64,000 bases of DNA from Saprospiraceae bacterium (GTDB taxonomy: Bacteria > Bacteroidota > Bacteroidia > Chitinophagales > Saprospiraceae): positions 280,501-344,500 of the forward strand of contig JADJLN010000017.1 in the NCBI GenBank assembly GCA_016710115.1, in the 5' to 3' direction. Positions 8,193-17,081 of this stretch are shown here, piece after piece. The notes below the pieces were generated by a model, which worked only from the letters and a program-made list of their open reading frames with translations, was not told the DNA's origin and made no database searches. Position numbers and translations under genes: made by a program. The stretch's first letter is position 1. Each line of letters begins with the position of its first letter.

Positions 8193-9727
8193 TGCATTGG
8201 ATTGCACGTGTCACCCGCCTTGACCTTCTGGTTCTGATCTATTTCATCGCGTGCATCTGCATGATCTTTTCCCCGTTTGTGCTTTCCGTGACGATGTGGC
8301 TGATTCCAGCCCTGGGATTATTTGCCTATTCCTATGGACAAACATGGTACATCCCAAGATTGTCCGAACGAGCGCTTTCGCTCCAGCCCCTGGCTCCGGA
8401 AAACAGATCTTTTCTCCTCCTCACCGGGTTGTTTCTGATCATTCTCCTCAGTGCCTTTCAGACGGAAGACTGGTCTTATTGGTGGGAGCGATTGCGCATC
8501 CGTCTGCCGTTCCTGATCCTGGGCCTTTCGGGTATGATTCTGCCCGGACTACCTCAACGACGATTGCATGCCATCCTGGCCCTGCTACTCGGTTTTATGA
8601 CACTGACCTGCCTCGGTGTCGGGATCAACTATCTGATGCATGCGGATGTTATCCAGGCTGCCATGATCCGTGGGCACTCCATCCCGGTGCCCCGAAATCA
8701 CATCCGGTTCAGCCTCGTGCTGGCCATGAGCATTCTCGGAGGGATCGAACTGATCCGCACCCGCTACACCTACCGTTGGTCTTGGGAACGGAAAGCAATC
8801 ATTTCCGCAACCGTCTTCCTGGTCTTCATGCTTCACTTTTTATCGGTCCGGACCGGCATACTTGCTTTTTATGGGGGTGCGATTCTATTGGGGTTCTGGG
8901 TTGGTTTTCGTTCCAGAAAAGTCTGGATCCCCCTTGTTCTATGCGCCGGATTTGCCACTCTGTTATGGGGCGGTTATCATGTCCTTCCCAGCTTGAAGTC
9001 CAAGATCGATTACATGCGATACGACCTGGCCATGTATCGACAGGGCGAAGGAGGTCAGTATGCAGACTCAGGACGCATCGTTTCTCTCAAGACGGGGTTG
9101 AAGATCTTCCGTTCGCATCCCTGGTACGGCATCGGTGTGGGAAATCTGCGTCAGGAGGTCAACCGGATATTTAAGGAAGACTATCCTGACTATGCTGAAC
9201 CGCTGACACCACACAACCAATTTATTTATGTCATGGCTGGAACCGGTATCGTGGGCTTGGGTCTTTTTCTGTTCTTCTTTTTCGGCCCGCTGTTCATCAA
9301 TGGAAACTTCAGAGCCCCTCTACTCCTCTCATTTTATGGCTTGACGGGTACAGCCTTCCTGCTGGAGCACACGATTGAAAATTCCATGGGCACCGGGTTT
9401 GTGGTTTTGTTCCTCATCCTTTTTGTTGTTGAGACAAAGAGACTCAAGTGGAGAAGTCCGGGCATTCGACTCCGGAGAGTAGGCCGTGCAGCGAACCGAA
9501 CGGGCTACGAATTTGGAGTTGATCCTGAATTTCTTTTCCTTCGCAGGTATGCGTTCGATTCTCATTTTCATTTTTCTGGTCAGTTCTGTTTCACTTGGAG
9601 GCCAGGGTTTTCCCCCTACCGGGAATCTGGAATCGCCCTATCAGGCGATTTACCAGCATCTGTATTATTTACAAAACGATACTTACGACCCGGCCAGGTC
9701 TTCTGTGGCACTGACTCCTGTCGGTGA
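8189..9727 (+). CDS. O-antigen ligase-family membrane protein
   Basis: Polytopic inner-membrane protein of the WaaL/Wzy_C family, which joins or polymerises undecaprenyl-linked glycans on the periplasmic side. There are about ten hydrophobic segments. The large periplasmic loop contains FRSHPWYGIGVGN and the conserved PHNQFIYVMAGTGIVGLGLF, typical of the Wzy_C domain. The literal reading frame runs to 9727, overlapping the mscS gene by about 180 bases with an Arg-rich, non-family tail. A one-base shift near 9445-9470 would end the protein at a TAG at 9480-9482, before the mscS start. I suspect that is the true end. It follows the FkbM gene with a 4-base overlap. Confidence 0.82.
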   Translation: MMHWIARVTRLDLLVLIYFIACICMIFSPFVLSVTMWLIPALGLFAYSYGQTWYIPRLSERALSLQPLAPENRSFLLLTGLFLIILLSAFQTEDWSYWWERLRIRLPFLILGLSGMILPGLPQRRLHAILALLLGFMTLTCLGVGINYLMHADVIQAAMIRGHSIPVPRNHIRFSLVLAMSILGGIELIRTRYTYRWSWERKAIISATVFLVFMLHFLSVRTGILAFYGGAILLGFWVGFRSRKVWIPLVLCAGFATLLWGGYHVLPSLKSKIDYMRYDLAMYRQGEGGQYADSGRIVSLKTGLKIFRSHPWYGIGVGNLRQEVNRIFKEDYPDYAEPLTPHNQFIYVMAGTGIVGLGLFLFFFFGPLFINGNFRAPLLLSFYGLTGTAFLLEHTIENSMGTGFVVLFLILFVVETKRLKWRSPGIRLRRVGRAANRTGYEFGVDPEFLFLRRYAFDSHFHFSGQFCFTWRPGFSPYRESGIALSGDLPASVLFTKRYLRPGQVFCGTDSCR

Positions 9728-11192
9728 TTCGGCGACTATGGCACAACTGGCCATCCAACTCAAACAGATTCTCGATGGCAACGGCTACTTCATCTCCCTG
9801 GAAAAGATCCCCCGAGATCCGCATTGGCGCGATACACTGACACGCAGTGCGACCTACACCCCTTTCCCGGAAGAGAATGCGCTCATCTTCGTTGTTGAAC
9901 AGGACAGCTTGTGGCGATACAGTGCCGAAACGGTAAGGGCTATCCCCGGCATGTACAGCCGACTTTTTCCGTTTGGCACCGCACATTTGGTCAACTGGTT
10001 CGGGGAACGAACGGAATCCACTTTCCTTGGCATCTACACCTGGCAGTGGGTGGGATTGCTCCTGTTACCTGTTCTCCTCTTCCTGCTCTACTGGCTGATC
10101 TACTTTCTGTTTTTTCCGATCATCCGGTCGTTAGCCCATCGCTACCAGGTGGATGATCTGACAGAACAACGCAGTCTCCAACATACTGATCGGTATCTGA
10201 CATTATGGCTTCTGGTCAACGTGGCTGTTCTGCTGATTCCGATCCTGCAACTCCCTGTCCGGTTCAATGAATGGGCGCTGCATGGCTTGCGGATCACAGG
10301 CTGGATCTTTGTGATGATGCTCGGTTTGAGAATCCCTGGACCTGATCTTTGTCTATCTGCGGAAAGCCGCTGAAAAAACGGAATCTAAAACCGATGACCA
10401 GCTGGTGCCCATCCTGCGGAAGACCGCACAGATCGGCCTGGTGATTGTGATCCTCATTCCGATCCTCCGATTGTTGGAGGTCAATCTGACCGCCTTGATC
10501 GCCGGTCTGTCCATCGGCGGGATCGCGCTCGCACTTGCCGCACAGGATACGGTTAAAAATCTGATCAGTTCCGCGTTGATCTTTTTCGACAAACCCTACC
10601 AGATTGGTGATTATATCGTCGCTGGCGGAGTTGAGGGGACCGTTGTGGAGATCGGATTCCGTTCAACCCGGATGATGACTATCGACAGTTCGATTATCGC
10701 CGTACCCAACAGCAATATGATCAATGACCGGTGGTCAATCTGGGGCTTCGTCAATACCGCCTGGTTCATTTCATGATCGGCGTCGTCTACAGTACACCTG
10801 CCGAGCAGATCAGACGGTTTATCGATGCGTTGCGCGAAATGGCCCATGCTCATCCGGATACACGGAAGGACCTTATTTTCATTTATCTCCATGAACTCAA
10901 CAATTCATCGATCGATATCCGGTTCCGGGTGCCTGTAGTCGTTCCTGATTATGAACAGGAGTTGATTGTTCGGGAAGAACTGGTCATGGGGATTATCGAA
11001 CTGGCCCATGAAGCCGGGATCAGTTTTGCCTTCCCCAGCCAATCACTCTATGTGGAAAGATTCCCCGGCCAGATACCCAATCCCGAAGCCTTTGTTCCGG
11101 ATCCGGACGCCTGGACCGACAAGGAGCGTTCCTGGCTTGCCAGCCTGCAGGAACGATGGACTGTCAGTCGGCCAGAAAGCCCCAAAGAATGA
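9549..11192 (+). CDS. MscS-family mechanosensitive channel (two frameshifts)
   Basis: Small-conductance mechanosensitive channel with an extended N-terminus. A signal peptide (MRSILIFIFLVSSVSLG) leads into a periplasmic domain of about 150 residues, then five or so transmembrane segments. The MscS pore helix and beta domain follow (LSIGGIALALAAQDTVKN, FFDKPYQIGDYIV, GTVVEIGFRSTRM, and PNSNMINDR). Three reading frames cover the gene. The breaks lie near 10331-10337 (CCC) and 10729-10733 (GG), and one added base at each restores continuity. The last frame holds the C-terminal alpha/beta vestibule. Length is about 547 aa after repair. The gene releases osmolytes on hypo-osmotic shock by family analogy. 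Confidence 0.88.
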
Positions 11193-11194
11193 TG

Positions 11195-11219
11195 TACCTT
11201 TGTATGTCTAAATACATAC
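11195..11219 (+). promoter_or_regulatory. Promoter with an inverted repeat at the transcription start
   Basis: TACCTTTG (11195-11202) is a TAnnTTTG box 29 bases before the ATG of the next gene. An 18-base inverted repeat GTATGT-N6-ACATAC (11202-11219) begins at the last base of the box and ends four bases before the ATG. The same geometry is seen at 27985-28010. Confidence 0.65.
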
Positions 11220-11223
11220 GATC

Positions 11224-11748
11224 ATGGCATTTGATTTCTTTAAAAAGTGGTTTGGAAAAGCTCAGGAAGAGATGAGCGAAGAAATGGCGGAAGCCAAGGA
11301 ACACGCCAAAGCACTTCGGGAAAAAGCCAGGGAATGGGCTGACAAAACCGAAGACATGATGGAGGAGGCCGGAAAGGTCGCATCCGAATCTGCCGGACGG
11401 ATGGCTACGAAAGCCAAAGCATGGGCGGAGGAAGCCGGTGACGCCACCGAGAAAATGGCTGAACACGCCAAAGAATCTGCCAAGAAGGCTATGGAAGAAG
11501 CGGGCGAATTTACCGAGAAGGTTGTCGCCAATGCCAGGGAATGGGCCGACAAGACGGAGGACACGCTGGAAGAATGGGCCGACAAGGCAAAAGCAAAGGC
11601 GAAAGACATGACGGAAAAAGCCAGGGGGGCTGCCGAAAATCTGACTGACAAGATGGAGGACATTGTCAAGGGGAAGGAGGATGATGATGCTCCAGCTTCC
11701 GCAACCGATTCCGAAAAGCCGGCTGATCAGGATCCACCTGCCGCCTAG
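11224..11748 (+). CDS. Amphipathic-helix repeat protein (LEA/YtxH-like)
   Basis: A 174-residue hydrophilic protein made almost wholly of Ala, Glu and Lys with regular 11-residue spacing. Units such as REWADKTEDMMEEAGK and REWADKTEDTLEEWADK recur. It starts with an aromatic, amphipathic MAFDFFKKWFGK that could touch a membrane, and ends in an acidic Pro/Ala tail. This composition is typical of group 3 LEA-like and apolipoprotein-like stress proteins; function cannot be inferred further. It has no signal peptide. It is its own transcription unit, with a consensus promoter, a start-site inverted repeat, and a terminator downstream. Its location after a mechanosensitive channel fits, but does not prove, an osmotic or desiccation role. 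Confidence 0.75.
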   Translation: MAFDFFKKWFGKAQEEMSEEMAEAKEHAKALREKAREWADKTEDMMEEAGKVASESAGRMATKAKAWAEEAGDATEKMAEHAKESAKKAMEEAGEFTEKVVANAREWADKTEDTLEEWADKAKAKAKDMTEKARGAAENLTDKMEDIVKGKEDDDAPASATDSEKPADQDPPAA

Positions 11749-11770
11749 ACCTCTTCAAACAGTATCGAAC

Positions 11771-11824
11771 AGCCCGAATCCGTCGGCCTTTGCATGGGCG
11801 AGCTGACAGATTCGGGCTATTTTT
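11771..11824 (+). terminator. Terminator after the LEA-like gene
   Basis: AGCCCGAATC (11771-11780) pairs perfectly with GATTCGGGCT (11809-11818), with a 28-base loop and ATTTTT after it. It lies over the earliest possible start (TTG 11790) of the next gene, arguing for a later start. Confidence 0.7.
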
Positions 11825-11843
11825 ACGGACTGACCCGATTACC

Positions 11844-13451
11844 TTGTTGAAGACTACTGATCCTGTTCCTACTCACCGATGGGAGATCCTGCTCCTGCTC
11901 CTGATCGGCATATTGACCCTCCCGGCATTGCTGGTCAATCTGGGCGATCACACCTTTATCGACGATGAAGGCATCCGCTCCCTGGTCGCATTCGAGATGA
12001 TGGAATCCGGCGACTATATCCATACCACAATGAATGGGGAAGCCTACTATAAAAAGCCTCCCCTTTACAACTGGTTTCTGGTCGCCTCCTTTTCCCTGAC
12101 AGGACAGATCAACGAATGGTCGGCGCGTCTGCCGACTGTGGTCTTTCTGCTTGCATTTCTGCTCCTGATCTTTCTGTCTGTGCGTCGTGCCACCGAGGAT
12201 AGCACCACGGCTTTTCTCGTCGCTGCCATGACCCTGACCAGTGGAAGAATCCTCTTCTGGGATTCATTCCTGGGTCTGATCGATATCGCATTTTCGTTAT
12301 CGATCTACGGGCTGTTTATCTGGATCTATGCCCACTATGGGAAGCGACGATGGTTTGCCTATTTCATCGGTGCCTGGTTTATTACCGCTTTGGCCTTCCT
12401 TCTGAAAGGCCTACCGGCAGTCGTTTTTTTGGGCCTTTCCATCCTCGTCCATCTCGGTGTGCAAAGAGAGTGGAAAAAGCTCTTCCATCCGGGACAAATG
12501 ATCGGGGCACTGCTCTTCCTGTTCATCGTGGGAGGATACTACTGGCTGCGGCTTGACGGTACAGATCCAGAGACAGTGTTTGGTACTTTGTTTACGGAAT
12601 CAGCACAACGCACACCCACCCACCATGGCACCGGCAAGGTCCTCCTGCATATACTGACCTTCCCGTTCGAAATGTTCTACCATTTTCTCCCCTGGTCTCT
12701 GCTTCTTCTCCTGGCTTTTCCACTCCGTTCCTTCCTTACGCGGATGGACCATCCTTTTTATCGATTTTCACTGGTCATGATCGCGGCGAATATCCCGATC
12801 TACTGGGTCAGTCCGGATGTGTTTCCCCGTTATCTCCTCATGTTCATCCCGCTTTTTGCACTGATCGGATACAGACTTTTTGCCACAGCACCGGATTCCC
12901 TCCGCAGGATAGTACAGATCTTCTTTCTCTGCGTCATCATCCTGGTTGCTCTGTCCTCCTGGATCCCCCTGATCCTGCCACAAACCAGGAATATGGATCA
13001 GATCGGTTTCATGACACTGGTCCTTGTCAGTCTGACAGGGATTGCAGCACTCGCTGTTCTCCGACATCGTAACCTGCTTTTCCTGGCCCTGGTCCTTCAA
13101 TTGCTGACTTTGCGCCTGGCCTTTGACTGGATGGTCATTCCCGACCGGATTGCGAATGATTTTGGCACGCTGGTTCGGGCAGATGCCAAGCGGATCGGAA
13201 AGCACTACCAGGACAAACCTCTTGTGTATCTCGACGGGCTTTCCGGATCGCCGACAACCTGGTTTTACCTGAACACAGCCCGTGGTGCGATCACACCTGT
13301 CGCCAAGGAGCCACTGGCCCCTGGCGTGGCGTTTATTACGCCGCAGCACACACAACTCCCACCTGGGACTCTGATCAGGGATACGCTTCATATCCGGCAC
13401 AGCGATGACCGATTTGTCCTTATCTGTGAAATGCCACCCATTCAAGAATAG
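11844..13451 (+). CDS. GT83-type (ArnT/PMT-like) membrane glycosyltransferase
   Basis: Polytopic GT-C glycosyltransferase of about 535 aa that takes sugar from a polyprenyl-phosphate donor. The first periplasmic loop has the acidic FIDDEGIRSLVAFEMMESGD motif and then GEAYYKKPPLYNW, both characteristic of the ArnT/DPM-dependent family. About a dozen transmembrane helices follow, then a small C-terminal periplasmic domain. No ATG fits; the open frame reaches back to a TTG at 11790 inside a terminator, so I take the TTG at 11844, though TTG 11847 is equally possible. The GT2 gene that could supply the polyprenyl-linked sugar starts four bases after its stop. Confidence 0.85.
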   Translation: MLKTTDPVPTHRWEILLLLLIGILTLPALLVNLGDHTFIDDEGIRSLVAFEMMESGDYIHTTMNGEAYYKKPPLYNWFLVASFSLTGQINEWSARLPTVVFLLAFLLLIFLSVRRATEDSTTAFLVAAMTLTSGRILFWDSFLGLIDIAFSLSIYGLFIWIYAHYGKRRWFAYFIGAWFITALAFLLKGLPAVVFLGLSILVHLGVQREWKKLFHPGQMIGALLFLFIVGGYYWLRLDGTDPETVFGTLFTESAQRTPTHHGTGKVLLHILTFPFEMFYHFLPWSLLLLLAFPLRSFLTRMDHPFYRFSLVMIAANIPIYWVSPDVFPRYLLMFIPLFALIGYRLFATAPDSLRRIVQIFFLCVIILVALSSWIPLILPQTRNMDQIGFMTLVLVSLTGIAALAVLRHRNLLFLALVLQLLTLRLAFDWMVIPDRIANDFGTLVRADAKRIGKHYQDKPLVYLDGLSGSPTTWFYLNTARGAITPVAKEPLAPGVAFITPQHTQLPPGTLIRDTLHIRHSDDRFVLICEMPPIQE

Positions 13452-13455
13452 CCCT

Positions 13456-14418
13456 ATGACTCCCTACCTGTCTGTCATCGTTTGTGTGTACAATGAAGAA
13501 GAGAATATTGCGCCTCTGGTGGAAAAGATCCGGCACGACCTGGCGGATCTCGATTACGAACTGATCTATGTCGATGACGGGTCTACAGACGGCACTGTGA
13601 ATGCGTTGAAAGCGGTCATGTTTGACCGTTTGCGCATTGTCGAACTCCGGAAGAATTATGGACAAAGTGCAGCTCTGGCAGCGGGTATTGCCGATGCCAG
13701 AGGGACCTATCTCGCTACGCTGGATGGTGATCTCCAGAATGATCCTGTCGATATTCCCCTCATGTTGTCCCTGGCAGAGAAGGAAGAATGGGATCTGGTC
13801 GCAGGCATTCGGGCCAACCGGCAAGATGGTATGCTCCTTCGGAAAATACCCAGCAAAATTGCCAATGCCATCATTCGTCAGAGCACGGGTATCCACATCA
13901 AGGATTACGGCTGTACCCTGAAAGTTTTCAAGAGTGATGTGGCCAAGGATATGGGCCTGTATGGTGAGCTGCACCGGTTTATTCCAGTGCTGGCCAGCCT
14001 GGAAGGCGCCCGGATCACACAGGTCGATGTCCATCACCACCCGCGGATCCACGGTGTTTCCAAATACGGCATCGGCAGAACGTTTCGTGTGATCAGTGAC
14101 CTGCTCCTGATGGTCTTTTTCAGGCGATATCTACAGAAGCCCATGCATCTGTTTGGCACAGCCGGCGTGATCGCCTTTGGCCTGGGTGCATTGATCAACC
14201 TCTATCTGCTTGCGCTGAAGATCATGGGTCAGGATATCTGGGGAAAGCCCTTACTTATTCTGGGAGTCCTTCTGGTGATCGGGGGAATTCAGTTTATTAC
14301 CATCGGCATCATCGTGGAAATCATGATGCGGACCTATTATGAATCTCAGAATAAAACGGTGTACAAAGTCCGACGTATCATTGAAAACAAACCATCCACC
14401 GGGCATGGCGAAGGCTAG
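13456..14418 (+). CDS. GT2 polyprenyl-phosphate sugar transferase (DPM1/ArnC/GtrB-like)
   Basis: Membrane-attached family 2 glycosyltransferase of 320 aa, predicted to load a sugar onto polyprenyl phosphate. The catalytic domain shows SVIVCVYNEEENI, YVDDGSTDGT, the DxD-type LDGDLQNDP and KDYGCTLKVFK. After HHPRIHGVSKYGIGRTF there are two C-terminal transmembrane helices (LFGTAGVIAFGLGALINLY and LLILGVLLVIGGIQFITIG), the ArnC/GtrB arrangement. It lies between a GT83 enzyme and a flippase-like protein, which is exactly the set needed to make, flip and use a lipid-linked sugar. The donor sugar is not identifiable. Confidence 0.92.
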   Translation: MTPYLSVIVCVYNEEENIAPLVEKIRHDLADLDYELIYVDDGSTDGTVNALKAVMFDRLRIVELRKNYGQSAALAAGIADARGTYLATLDGDLQNDPVDIPLMLSLAEKEEWDLVAGIRANRQDGMLLRKIPSKIANAIIRQSTGIHIKDYGCTLKVFKSDVAKDMGLYGELHRFIPVLASLEGARITQVDVHHHPRIHGVSKYGIGRTFRVISDLLLMVFFRRYLQKPMHLFGTAGVIAFGLGALINLYLLALKIMGQDIWGKPLLILGVLLVIGGIQFITIGIIVEIMMRTYYESQNKTVYKVRRIIENKPSTGHGEG

Positions 14419-15295
14419 CCCGATCTGGCAGAAACGACTGTTTTTTATTGGCAAGATCGCCTTGTCTTTCACCGCCCTGTACATTGTGTACCGCAAGGTG
14501 GATATCACCAATTTGCTGAACCTCCTCTGGGAGGGTGAGTGGCTCTGGTACCTCCCGGCTTTAGTATGCTTTACCCTGTCGCAATTCGTTTCAGCGCTGC
14601 GGCTGAACACCCTCTTTCGACAGATCGGACTGACATTGTCCGAATGGGCCAACCTGCGACTTTACTGGCTGGGAATGTATTATAATCTGCTGTTACCTGG
14701 CGGGATCGGTGGCGATGCCTACAAGGTAGTCACCCTCCGCAGACGTGATGGCGTCCGCACTCGTGATCTGGTCCTGGCTTCCCTGGCTGATCGTGCGTTT
14801 GGATTGCTGGCTTTGATCCTGCTGGGATTGATTCTCCTCTTCTTCTATCCGCAGGATTTACCAGGCGTCAACTGGATTCCCGGATTGCTTCCTTTACTGA
14901 TCATCCTGGCATGGGGTCTGGTCCGCGGCATCCAACCAGCCCTGCTGCCGGTCTTTTCCAAAGTTCTCGGCTGGTCCTTTCTGGTCCAGGGCCTTCAAGT
15001 CGGCAGTGTGATGTTTCTCCTGTTGATGATCGGTCAGCCAACTCACTGGCTCGGTTTTCTCATCCTTTTTCTGGCATCCAGTGTGCTGGCGGCCCTCCCG
15101 TTGAGCTATGGTGGAGCGGGCGCGCGTGAGATTGCATTCCTGTATGGTGCAACCTGGCTTGGCCTGGCAGAAGCTCCGGCCGTTGTGATCAGTGTCCTGT
15201 TCTACAGTATGACCCTGTTGGTATCCCTTTCCGGCATGCTGTTCAGCTTCCGGCACTGGGATGAATCATCTTCCCAGAAGCCCGCAGCTACCTGA
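14405..15295 (+). CDS. Flippase-like / lysylphosphatidylglycerol-synthase TM-domain protein
   Basis: An integral membrane protein of 296 aa with six to eight helices, matching the LPG_synthase_TM (AglD/UPF0104) family. Signatures are RLYWLGMYYNLLLPGGIGGD, VVTLRRRDG, LASLADRAFGLLALI, and PLSYGGAGAREIAFLYG. Members often accompany GT-C and GT2 enzymes in lipid-linked sugar pathways and are suspected flippases. The ATG at 14405 lies 14 bases inside the end of the GT2 gene; the upstream in-frame ATG at 14339 would extend the overlap without matching the family. A minus-strand terminator stands beyond the stop. Confidence 0.85.
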   Translation: MAKASPIWQKRLFFIGKIALSFTALYIVYRKVDITNLLNLLWEGEWLWYLPALVCFTLSQFVSALRLNTLFRQIGLTLSEWANLRLYWLGMYYNLLLPGGIGGDAYKVVTLRRRDGVRTRDLVLASLADRAFGLLALILLGLILLFFYPQDLPGVNWIPGLLPLLIILAWGLVRGIQPALLPVFSKVLGWSFLVQGLQVGSVMFLLLMIGQPTHWLGFLILFLASSVLAALPLSYGGAGAREIAFLYGATWLGLAEAPAVVISVLFYSMTLLVSLSGMLFSFRHWDESSSQKPAAT

Positions 15296-15304
15296 ACGAA
15301 GCAT

Positions 15305-15337
15305 AAAAAACCCCTGGAAAAGGACATCTTCCAGGGG
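15305..15337 (-). terminator. Terminator of the ompA-like/HhH operon
   Basis: CCCCTGGAA (15311-15319) pairs with TTCCAGGGG (15329-15337). On the minus strand the stem is followed by a T run (A at 15305-15310), so it ends the leftward operon. Confidence 0.85.
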
Positions 15338-15372
15338 CATATCGGTTCAATAAAGCAGTCTGCATTCAGTCG

Positions 15373-16323
15373 CTAGCCCGGTGATTTACCACCCTGAAGA
15401 AAGTCGGTGTATTCCTTGAAAGCTGCAAAATCACCTTTGGACAGGAGTTCAGCCTGCTTGGGCCAGGTGCCCGGATCATGGATCCGATACCGGTCACCCG
15501 CAGTATCCAGGATCTCCTGGAGTCTGGAAACAGTGGCGTTCGCCAACTCATCCCAGTTATTGATCCCTCCTTTCTTTAACAGCTGTTCGATCTTGGGCCC
15601 GACTCCTTCGATCACTTTCAGATCATTCGGGTTCGATGGGGTAGACTTTGCCTTTTTCAGGGCTGCCGGATTGGTCAGCTTGGTCTGGTACAGAGCGGCG
15701 GCCTGGCCGACCCAATTGTCGCGCGCAATTCGTCCCGGAAAAAACTCGATGGCATCTGTCACCTGGTCAACCAGTTCATCATCAAACTGACTGATCTGCT
15801 GGTAAGTGTACAAGCCTAGAGCATTCAACTTCTTTTCAATAAATGGACCGACCCCGTTGATCAGTTTGAGGTCATCCTTTTCCGAAGCATCCGCTTTGGT
15901 AATTCGAGATCCCATGGCGGCAGAAAGGGCAACCTTGGCAGCATCTGCACCTCCACCTTTGGCCGTGGCGGTAGCACCTTTGCCATCTGCTTTCTCCTGG
16001 AGCGTGTAAATGTCAGCGCGAAGCTGTCCTTTTTCTTCCTCGCAGGTATGAAACTTCTTTCGAAAGTTATCTGCATCCATGTTGGCCCGATGCAGATCCT
16101 CCTCTGTATTGGCCAATTTGATTCTGATCTCATCCAGTTCTGCACGTTGCAGTTTCAATGCCTGAGCAGTTTGTGTCAGTTCTGTTCGCAGTTCTTCCAG
16201 CCGTCGACGCCAGTACAACCATCCCGTGATCAGTCCGATAAGAAAAGCAACGAACAGAAACAGCAATACCAGCAGGCTGTCACGAATGTCCAATAAGGAG
16301 AACAGGTCCGTTAGAAAATCCAT
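15373..16323 (-). CDS. Membrane-anchored coiled-coil protein with two helix-hairpin-helix domains
   Basis: A 316-aa protein with one N-terminal transmembrane helix (LLVLLFLFVAFLIGLITGW), a Leu/Glu-rich coiled coil to about residue 110, an Ala/Gly linker, and two related C-terminal domains. Each begins with a helix-hairpin-helix signature, LKLINGVGPFIEKKLNALG and LKVIEGVGPKIEQLLKKGG. Such proteins are common in Bacteroidota, usually annotated only by the HhH fold; whether these bind DNA is unproven. It is downstream of the OmpA-like gene by 18 bases in the same operon and is followed by a terminator. Confidence 0.8.
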   Translation of the reverse strand: MDFLTDLFSLLDIRDSLLVLLFLFVAFLIGLITGWLYWRRRLEELRTELTQTAQALKLQRAELDEIRIKLANTEEDLHRANMDADNFRKKFHTCEEEKGQLRADIYTLQEKADGKGATATAKGGGADAAKVALSAAMGSRITKADASEKDDLKLINGVGPFIEKKLNALGLYTYQQISQFDDELVDQVTDAIEFFPGRIARDNWVGQAAALYQTKLTNPAALKKAKSTPSNPNDLKVIEGVGPKIEQLLKKGGINNWDELANATVSRLQEILDTAGDRYRIHDPGTWPKQAELLSKGDFAAFKEYTDFLQGGKSPG

Positions 16324-16341
16324 GTTGTCGAGATTTTTCGG

Positions 16342-16974
16342 TTAATTGATGGATAGGTTGACGCGTCGGTTTTTGGCCCGTCCTTCCTCGGTATCATTTG
16401 ATGCGACGGGTTCACGTTCTCCCGCAGATGCGATCTTGAAATTGGTTTTGATACCCCGCTGCTCCAGATATCGCCGAACGGCTTGAGCACGCCGACGACC
16501 CAGTTCCATATTGTAGGCGTCTCCGCTTAGTGCATCGGTGTGCCCGGTGATCGTCAAGGATTTCACACCACGATCCACAAGTAACTGACGGAGCCCGGCC
16601 GCCCTGGCCAATCCGAGATTCTCAAAAAAACCGGAGGTATTTCCTTCTTCAGACAGACGATATGAACCGGTGAGGGTCAGCGCTGATTCCGGGTGTCGAT
16701 TCATCCAGGCAGCAACCGAATCGAGAAAAAGTTCATTCGAGGCAGTCAGTTCCGGCTGCACTCCCGGGCCGATAAAAGCCAGTTGCTCATATCCTCCGAG
16801 GATGAGTGAGTCGCCCTGGTACAGGCCAAGATCCATTGCACGGACAGAAGTCGCTACCATTTCAATATCAGCGGGTGCTTCATCGCAATGGTGTTTAATT
16901 TTGCAGACATACCAGTACCGGCAAAAGATCGCCCAGAGCAGAAAGATCAGGAAACCATTGATCAGAATGCGCAT
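16342..16974 (-). CDS. OmpA-family peptidoglycan-binding protein
   Basis: A 210-aa protein with a single N-terminal hydrophobic segment (NGFLIFLLWAIFCRYWYVC) and a C-terminal OmpA domain. The diagnostic pattern is ITGHTDALSGDAYNMELGRRR ... AVRRYLEQRGI ... GEREPVASND ... AKNRRV, where the Asp and Arg residues bind meso-diaminopimelate of peptidoglycan. There is no beta-barrel. A role as an inner-membrane to cell-wall tether is inferred. It is the first gene of a two-gene leftward operon and is divergent from xerD. Confidence 0.9.
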   Translation of the reverse strand: MRILINGFLIFLLWAIFCRYWYVCKIKHHCDEAPADIEMVATSVRAMDLGLYQGDSLILGGYEQLAFIGPGVQPELTASNELFLDSVAAWMNRHPESALTLTGSYRLSEEGNTSGFFENLGLARAAGLRQLLVDRGVKSLTITGHTDALSGDAYNMELGRRRAQAVRRYLEQRGIKTNFKIASAGEREPVASNDTEEGRAKNRRVNLSIN

Positions 16975-17081
16975 AGCGGCAGATTTGTGAATATTTGGAT
17001 GAATGTACCGAAAACATCATAATTCGCCAAATACTCAGCTACTGATGCATTAAAAAAACGTTATTTATATAAAAAAGGAAT

